A DNA stretch of 21,993 nucleotides, taken from Hamiltosporidium magnivora. Lineage: Eukaryota; Microsporidia; Dubosqiidae. The notes below the pieces were generated by a model. That model was not told the DNA's origin and searched no databases. It saw only the letters and a program-made list of their open reading frames with translations. Location of the stretch: the NCBI GenBank assembly GCA_004325065.1, contig PITI01000106.1, forward strand, positions 1-21,993, read 5' to 3'. Of the stretch, positions 17,477 through 21,993 are shown one piece after another (the first letter of the stretch is position 1; every line of letters begins with the position of its first letter). Both the position numbers and the translations under genes were made by a program.

Positions 17477-19972
17477 ATGGACAATGATTTTATTCCGGAT
17501 TTTACTTTAAAACATTCACTTGGTGAAATAGTCAATAAAAAGAGTGTAATACAATGGGACGGTACAGCTGTTTTAATATCATTATATAATAGATTAGTTA
17601 TGTGGGATACAAGAAAATTTGAGATAAAATATACATTTGGTGATTCATTTAAATACATTATAACATCATTTTGTAAAGTAGAATTAAATGGTGAAATATT
17701 TTATTACATTGGATATGAAGATGGAACTTTAAAGGTGTTTGACAGTGAAAATAATAAAACAGGACATCAAAAACTTTTTAATAAAAAAATAGTTTCCATT
17801 GTTTTTGCCAATCCATACATCTTTATTGCTTCAAAAGAAATGAAAATTCTTAAATTTGATATTCAAAATGAAAAAATAGTTGCTTCTTATTCTCAGATCA
17901 TGTCACCAATAATGAAATTGGCAATCTCAGAAAATTATATTGTTACATCACATACTGATAAATATATTAGAATATGGGAAATAAATGATACATTTCCATA
18001 TTTCATTTATATGTTTGACAATGAAATACACGATTTTGAAGTTTATAAACATTTTATTATTGTTTTTTTGAAAAATGGAAGTGGATTTGTAATAAATATT
18101 TTTGAAAAAAGTATTATTTCTTGGCAAAAGTTTAAAACTTTTAAAAGAGTCAAAGTATTTGATGATAAACTTTCTATATTGGCAAAGAATAAAATATTTA
18201 TATATGAACTTTCTATTCAAAAAAATATTTCTAAAGAAATAGAAAACAAAGAAATTAAAAATACTTCTATTTACATAGAAAACGAGCAAGAAAAATTAGA
18301 AAATAACGATTTTGAGACTTTAATTAAAAAATTAAAAAAAGAGGAAACAAAAGAAAATTTAAATATTCAAGATTATAAAATTGAAAAAACTATTTTAAGC
18401 ATAAAAGATAGTTTAAATAAGAAAGTCTCGGAAAATTGTGCAGACATAGTTTTCTGTAATAATAATACAATTATGTTGACAACTAGTAACAATATGTTTC
18501 TTTCTATTAATATATTAGAAGATCGAACGTCTTCTTTCAATTTTCACACAAAAGAAATTATTGGTTTAGAAATTTATAAAAATTCTATTTTTACTCTTTC
18601 TACCACAGAGATTATTAAATGGGAAATAGAAAATGAAATAATTTATATGAAAAATATTTTAAATCTTGAAATACAGGCCAAAGGAATGTGCATTTTACAA
18701 GAAGTTTTATTTATTTGGTGTGAAGAAGGTATTTTAGGATTTTCTACAAATAATTTTGAACTTCTATATAAAAAGAAATTATTCACTACAGCAATTTTCA
18801 GTAGAAATAATTATTTGCTTGTTGGAAGTGGAAGTCATCTAAAAATTTTGAAATTAAAAAAATCTAAAAATGAAAATTTAAAAGAAAATAAAAATCCGAA
18901 AAAAGTTGTTGATGAAACTTGCAATAAAAATAAAAATTTAAAAGATTCTACAAATTTAATAAATGTTGCTAAGGAAACTTGGAATGAAAATGAGAACAAA
19001 ATTAATTTAAAAGATTCTACAAGTTTAATAAAAGTTGCCGATGAAACTTGGAATGAAAATGAAAACAGAATTAATTTAAAAGAAAAAGAAAGTATAAATG
19101 TATTAGAAAGTATTTGTTGTATTTATATGTCCAAAGACGAAACCTTGATCGGTGTAGGCCTCATGAACACGCAAATATATATTTACGATTTTAAAACATT
19201 AGAAAGAAAAGTATCTCTTTATGGGCATTCATTACCAGTTAGAAATTTTTCAATTTCAGAAGATAATAAACAATTAATAAGTTGTGGATCAGATAAGCTC
19301 ATAAAAATTTGGGGAATAGAATTCGGTGAGTGTAGGAAAAGTTTCATTGGTAATTCTTCAAATGTAGAATTTCTTTATAATGATACACGAAGATTTATTT
19401 TCTGTGATGAAAATATCAAATATTACAATAATTTTGATCTTTTAAAGGAATTTAGAAGTTTTGATAATCAATTGGCAAAAATATCAAAAGAATTTATGAT
19501 TGTATGTGGAAAATTTTCTATAAATCTTTATATGATGAATGATTACGAATATTTACCAGTAGAAAGCAGTAATGAAGAAGAAGATTTAAGAAATGAAATG
19601 AAAATAGTAAACGTTAAAAATTACGAAAAGTTTCATGATTTTATTGAAGAATACGAAGAAAATAAAACTAAAGAAAACTTAGAACGACTTTGTAAATTTT
19701 TAAAAAAAATACCTTTATTGGAAATAGAAAAATATATTCAACACTTAGATTCCTTTGGTGTTAATCTTATTCTAGAATGTTGTTTATTAATTGTCAATAG
19801 CAATTGTGTCATTGTTGCTAAAATATTCAATTCACTCATAAGAATTCACAAGAACACCATAAATAAAGAATTAAGTGATAAATTATACAAAGAAATTCTA
19901 AAAAATATTTGCTCTTTAAAAGATTCAATTGGAAGTACTTTATCATTTATTGATTACACTATTAATAAATAG
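17477..19972 (+). CDS. UTP12: Utp12/Dip2-like WD40 subunit of the SSU processome
   Basis: 831 residues (yeast Utp12 is 943). Utp12 is a UTP-B subcomplex member of the small-subunit processome, needed in the nucleolus for early 18S pre-rRNA processing. WD-type units occur through the N-terminal half, for example LISLYNRLVMWDTRKFEI (33-50), DKYIRIWEI (161-169) and EIIKWEIE (378-385). The diagnostic family segment is VSLYGHSLPVRNFSIS (579-594) followed by LISCGSDKLIKIWGIEFGEC (600-619), closely matching the LSLYGHKLPV...KIWGLDFGDCHKS signature of Dip2/WDR3. The C-terminal Utp12 domain covers about 712-830 and includes LIRIHKNTI (787-795) and LKDSIGSTL (814-822). A lysine/asparagine-rich insert with a 23-residue tandem repeat (476-539) sits between propeller units. 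Utp13/TBL3 was considered, but the LYGHSLPV and IWGIEFGEC strings favour Utp12. Confidence 0.88.
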   Translation: MDNDFIPDFTLKHSLGEIVNKKSVIQWDGTAVLISLYNRLVMWDTRKFEIKYTFGDSFKYIITSFCKVELNGEIFYYIGYEDGTLKVFDSENNKTGHQKLFNKKIVSIVFANPYIFIASKEMKILKFDIQNEKIVASYSQIMSPIMKLAISENYIVTSHTDKYIRIWEINDTFPYFIYMFDNEIHDFEVYKHFIIVFLKNGSGFVINIFEKSIISWQKFKTFKRVKVFDDKLSILAKNKIFIYELSIQKNISKEIENKEIKNTSIYIENEQEKLENNDFETLIKKLKKEETKENLNIQDYKIEKTILSIKDSLNKKVSENCADIVFCNNNTIMLTTSNNMFLSINILEDRTSSFNFHTKEIIGLEIYKNSIFTLSTTEIIKWEIENEIIYMKNILNLEIQAKGMCILQEVLFIWCEEGILGFSTNNFELLYKKKLFTTAIFSRNNYLLVGSGSHLKILKLKKSKNENLKENKNPKKVVDETCNKNKNLKDSTNLINVAKETWNENENKINLKDSTSLIKVADETWNENENRINLKEKESINVLESICCIYMSKDETLIGVGLMNTQIYIYDFKTLERKVSLYGHSLPVRNFSISEDNKQLISCGSDKLIKIWGIEFGECRKSFIGNSSNVEFLYNDTRRFIFCDENIKYYNNFDLLKEFRSFDNQLAKISKEFMIVCGKFSINLYMMNDYEYLPVESSNEEEDLRNEMKIVNVKNYEKFHDFIEEYEENKTKENLERLCKFLKKIPLLEIEKYIQHLDSFGVNLILECCLLIVNSNCVIVAKIFNSLIRIHKNTINKELSDKLYKEILKNICSLKDSIGSTLSFIDYTINK
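18905..19083 (+). repeat. In-frame minisatellite inside UTP12
   Basis: Three tandem copies: 18905-18964 (60 bases), 18965-19033 (69 bases) and 19034-about 19083 (partial). Each copy starts GTTG and contains GATGAAACTTG or AGGAAACTTG followed by a GAAAATGA/AAAAATAA region and TTTAAAAGA. Encoded unit: V-A-x-E-T-W-N-E-N-E-N-x-I-N-L-K-D-S-T-x-L-I-K (23 residues); the first copy lacks three residues. All length changes are multiples of three. Confidence 0.85.
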
Positions 19973-20169
19973 AAATTTTTTAATAAAAAAAATTAGCTTT
20001 CTTTTACAATCATTTAAAAAATATAATTTTTATTTTTTTCCTTGAAAATTTTTCATAATTTTAAAATATAATTTGTAAATTATTACTTGACTGCCCAGTA
20101 GTAAATTAAATTAAATAATAAATATGTGAAAAAATAGGAAATTAAATAAATATATTAATCTAAATTTTT

Positions 20170-20442
20170 TTACTTTTGTAATTTGTCTAAACAACTTATA
20201 TAAAGTTTTCTAATTTCAATATTCTCATCTTTTATGGAAATTCGATTCTCCATTTTCGAAATTTTTTTAATAATATTACGATTTATTTTTTTAAATTTAT
20301 TTATAGAACATTTCAATTCCTTTATTTTATTTTCAACTTCTTCTAAGTTTTCATAGTCTAATTTACCAGCTTGTAGAACAGCTAGGCGTTCTTTTATAAA
20401 TTTTTCGGTTAAAATTATTTCTTCTAATTTTTCGGTTAACAT
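20170..20442 (-). CDS. Small coiled-coil protein, unknown function
   Basis: 90 residues, rich in Lys, Glu and Ile. Nearly the whole length is predicted by eye to be coiled coil, in two stretches: about 3-24 and 31-67 (for example LEEVENKIKELKCSINKFKK), separated by AGKLDY. It converges on UTP12 with a gap of about 200 bases. A CCC lies 16-18 bases upstream of the ATG on the minus strand, which supports a real gene. The spacing of charged and hydrophobic residues faintly recalls the C-terminal coil of Hop2 or the small recombination factor Swi5, but neither is demonstrated. No winged-helix exon is visible upstream. Confidence 0.55.
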   Translation of the reverse strand: MLTEKLEEIILTEKFIKERLAVLQAGKLDYENLEEVENKIKELKCSINKFKKINRNIIKKISKMENRISIKDENIEIRKLYISCLDKLQK

Positions 20443-20457
20443 TTACAAAGCTTGAAT

Positions 20458-20460
20458 GGG
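20458..20460 (-). promoter_or_regulatory. CCC-like motif of the coiled-coil gene
   Basis: On the minus strand the sequence reads GTAACCCATTCAAGC before TTTGTAAATG. It is slightly farther from the start than at the other genes. Confidence 0.3.
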
Positions 20461-20667
20461 TTACTCTTTTTTAATAAAACTTTTTAATATTCTTGTAAAG
20501 AAATCCATTTTAAAAAAAATTAAAAGGTTTTTCTACCATTTTTAAAAAAATGAGTGTAAAAAAAATGAAAAAAAACCCACCAATAAAAAATAATTGAACA
20601 TTCGTTTACGTTGAATGAATTATAAAAATATCAGATAAAAAAAATATTTAATTAAAACAAAGCATTA

Positions 20668-20823
20668 TTATCTAGCCTCAAATTGTACTGATTTTTCTGT
20701 TCTCATTTTGTAAAATATCCTGTAACCACACTCTGTACATCTTATTGGATCTTTCCCCCGAACACGGTTTATTTTCTTACATTCTCTACATTGATATTCG
20801 AATAATTTCGTTTCTTCTTCCAT
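20668..20823 (-). CDS. RPB12: RNA polymerase I/II/III common subunit Rpb12 (RPABC4)
   Basis: 51 residues. It encodes the smallest shared subunit of the nuclear RNA polymerases, a zinc-binding protein of the Rpb3 side of the core enzyme. The zinc ribbon is complete: YQCRECKK (Cys12, Cys15) and IRCTECGYRIFYKMRT (Cys29, Cys32), followed by the nearly invariant C-terminus VQFEAR. Length is shorter than yeast Rpb12 (70 residues) only by the N-terminal tail. The conserved RGKDPIRC segment is intact. The start at 20823 is immediately preceded by CCC on the minus strand. A clear gene despite its small size. Confidence 0.96.
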   Translation of the reverse strand: MEEETKLFEYQCRECKKINRVRGKDPIRCTECGYRIFYKMRTEKSVQFEAR

Positions 20824-20826
20824 GGG
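20824..20826 (-). promoter_or_regulatory. CCC-like motif directly before the RPB12 start
   Basis: Minus strand TTTAAGCCCATGG: the CCC abuts the start codon of RPB12. It is the clearest example in the window because the gene identity is certain. Confidence 0.5.
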
Positions 20827-20958
20827 CTTAAAATATTTTAATTGTATTTAAAACGCTTATTGGTAGAAAAAAATTTATTTAAAAAAATGAACCGTTGAAA
20901 ACGAATTAATAAAATTCCTATTAAAAAATGAAATAAAAGCCATGAATTCGATACGTAA

Positions 20959-21180
20959 TTATGTATAGATTTTATTTCCTTCATACGAAATATGGAACTG
21001 CCAAAATAAAAACTTATTCATTCTATATTTTACAGACCAAAAGAATGATAGAAAGTCAGAAACTAACACAATTTTTAAACCCCTTCTACTAGTTTCCAAG
21101 TTGTAACTTTTAAAAATATTACATTTTATTTGCACATCTTCATAACTTCTTGTTTCAATATATTCTAAATTCCTAATCAT
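20959..21180 (-). CDS. Uncertain small ORF upstream of RPB12
   Basis: 73 residues, no recognised family. The residue mix is fairly balanced at the N-terminus (NLEYIETRSYEDVQIKCN), turning aromatic and basic toward the end (FFWSVKYRMNKFLFWQF). No clear signal peptide or membrane helix. CCCC lies 26-29 bases upstream of the ATG in ACCCCTACAAAT, close to the ACCCTACAAAT before the ORF at 1470. It could be a real gene on the same strand as RPB12 or a chance frame. Confidence 0.3.
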   Translation of the reverse strand: MIRNLEYIETRSYEDVQIKCNIFKSYNLETSRRGLKIVLVSDFLSFFWSVKYRMNKFLFWQFHISYEGNKIYT

Positions 21181-21849
21181 TAAGGCAAAGATAAAGTGAT
21201 TTGTAGGGGTTTAATTGAAAATTACTCTCAAAAACCAAAAATTTGTTTCTTCAGTTTTAATACTTTTAAAAAATTATTCATTAAATTTTGAAAGAGCGAG
21301 ATAAGTCAAAAATACACCTTTGTTGACTCTAAAAGTGTTATATTGAAATTTTGCAAGGCTATATAATCAGCATATTTATAGTTTACTAGGAAGAAGAAAA
21401 CTTTTCGTTTTTTTTAATTTAAGTTTCTGAAAATTATATGAAAAGTTTAACAAGATGAACAGTATTCAAAATAAAAATACAAAATATCTTTTATTAGATG
21501 ACTTAAAAATATAAATAAAATCGAAAGAGTTTATTAAAAATAGTTGGTAATTATAAAAATATTCAAATGTGATTGATGAGCGAGAAACTACAAAACAACA
21601 TGCACTTCCGTTTCAGCTCCGATATAGGTTGAAGTCTGAATAAACTTCTTTCATCAAAAATTACAAAATATACTTTTTAAATCGAAGTATATAAATTTTT
21701 CAAGGAATATAAATTGCTTGAATTTAAAATATCAATGAAGATATTCTTATTCTGAATATTTAAATAACTTTATTTAAAAGTATCACATCTTTTTTAAAAT
21801 AGTGGCAAGTGTTATATTTGTTTTTATGACATTAACGCAGTTCTAGGTT
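21181..21849. other. AT-rich spacer
   Basis: About 670 bases without a plausible ORF. Composition rises in G and C only from about 21835 onward, where the end block begins. Confidence 0.4.
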
Positions 21850-21993
21850 TAACATAAATGACTGCTACCCCAAAACTCCATCGGTAACCCCTGCGATACC
21901 TACGTCCCAAAGCCTTTCATCTACCAGGTGTGTAGAACCTAATTACTAGGCGAGGCAGTTGCCCGGAGTTCGTTAATGTCCGTTGCATGGAGT
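21850..21993. mobile_element. GC-rich repeat-like block cut by the window end
   Basis: An abrupt shift to GC-rich, high-complexity sequence with no open frame, including GGTAACCCCTGCGATACCTA, CTACCAGGTGTGTAGAACCT and GCGAGGCAGTTGCCCGGAGT. The style matches the untranslated retroelement blocks at 1-125 and 6861-7100, although it does not align to them. It may be another portion of the same type of element. Orientation and family are not determinable here. Confidence 0.35.

Noticed and set aside
17948..18289. 113-codon minus-strand ORF inside UTP12
   Set aside because: Phe/Tyr/Asn-rich shadow of an AT-rich coding strand.

Overview
The window looks like AT-rich nuclear DNA of a microsporidian, probably a species with an expanded genome. 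It has single-exon, strongly diverged fungal-type genes, intergenic gaps of 0.6 to 2.5 kb, short CCC signals just upstream of start codons, a large membrane-anchored leucine-rich-repeat-like protein, and degraded retroelement pieces of an arthropod-like type. The genus is not determined; Hamiltosporidium-like or Edhazardia-like genomes fit the style. I saw no tRNA, rRNA or CRISPR array.

Layout. 1-125: truncated piece of a GC-richer dispersed repeat, probably the 5' untranslated part of a non-LTR retrotransposon. 126-3850: mostly AT-rich spacer with one plausible small gene (1470-1883, acidic, possibly secreted) and two coding-like remnants (1124-1267 minus, 2877-3113 plus). 3851-5221 (minus): choline/ethanolamine kinase. 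6861-7100: a longer copy of the same repeat, followed by about 1.4 kb of eroded coding-like DNA. 8781-11114 (minus): 777-residue LRR-like protein with an N-terminal hydrophobic anchor. 11798-11998 (minus): 66-residue single-pass membrane protein. 13976-14941 (plus): Skn7-type transcription factor (HSF DNA-binding domain plus receiver domain). 17477-19972 (plus): Utp12/Dip2, a WD40 subunit of the small-subunit processome. 20170-20442, 20668-20823 and 20959-21180 (all minus): a coiled-coil protein, RNA polymerase subunit Rpb12, and an uncertain small ORF. 21850-21993: a GC-rich repeat-like block cut by the window end.

How the genes relate. There is no operon. The housekeeping genes (phospholipid synthesis, ribosome assembly, transcription) are unrelated neighbours. 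Four points are most worth following: the Skn7-like factor has serine where the phosphorylated aspartate of the receiver should be; CCC motifs near the starts of at least five ORFs support gene models and start choices; Utp12 contains a recent in-frame minisatellite; and both window ends lie in repeat sequence, as expected where an assembly breaks. I do not see a clear new multi-gene system.
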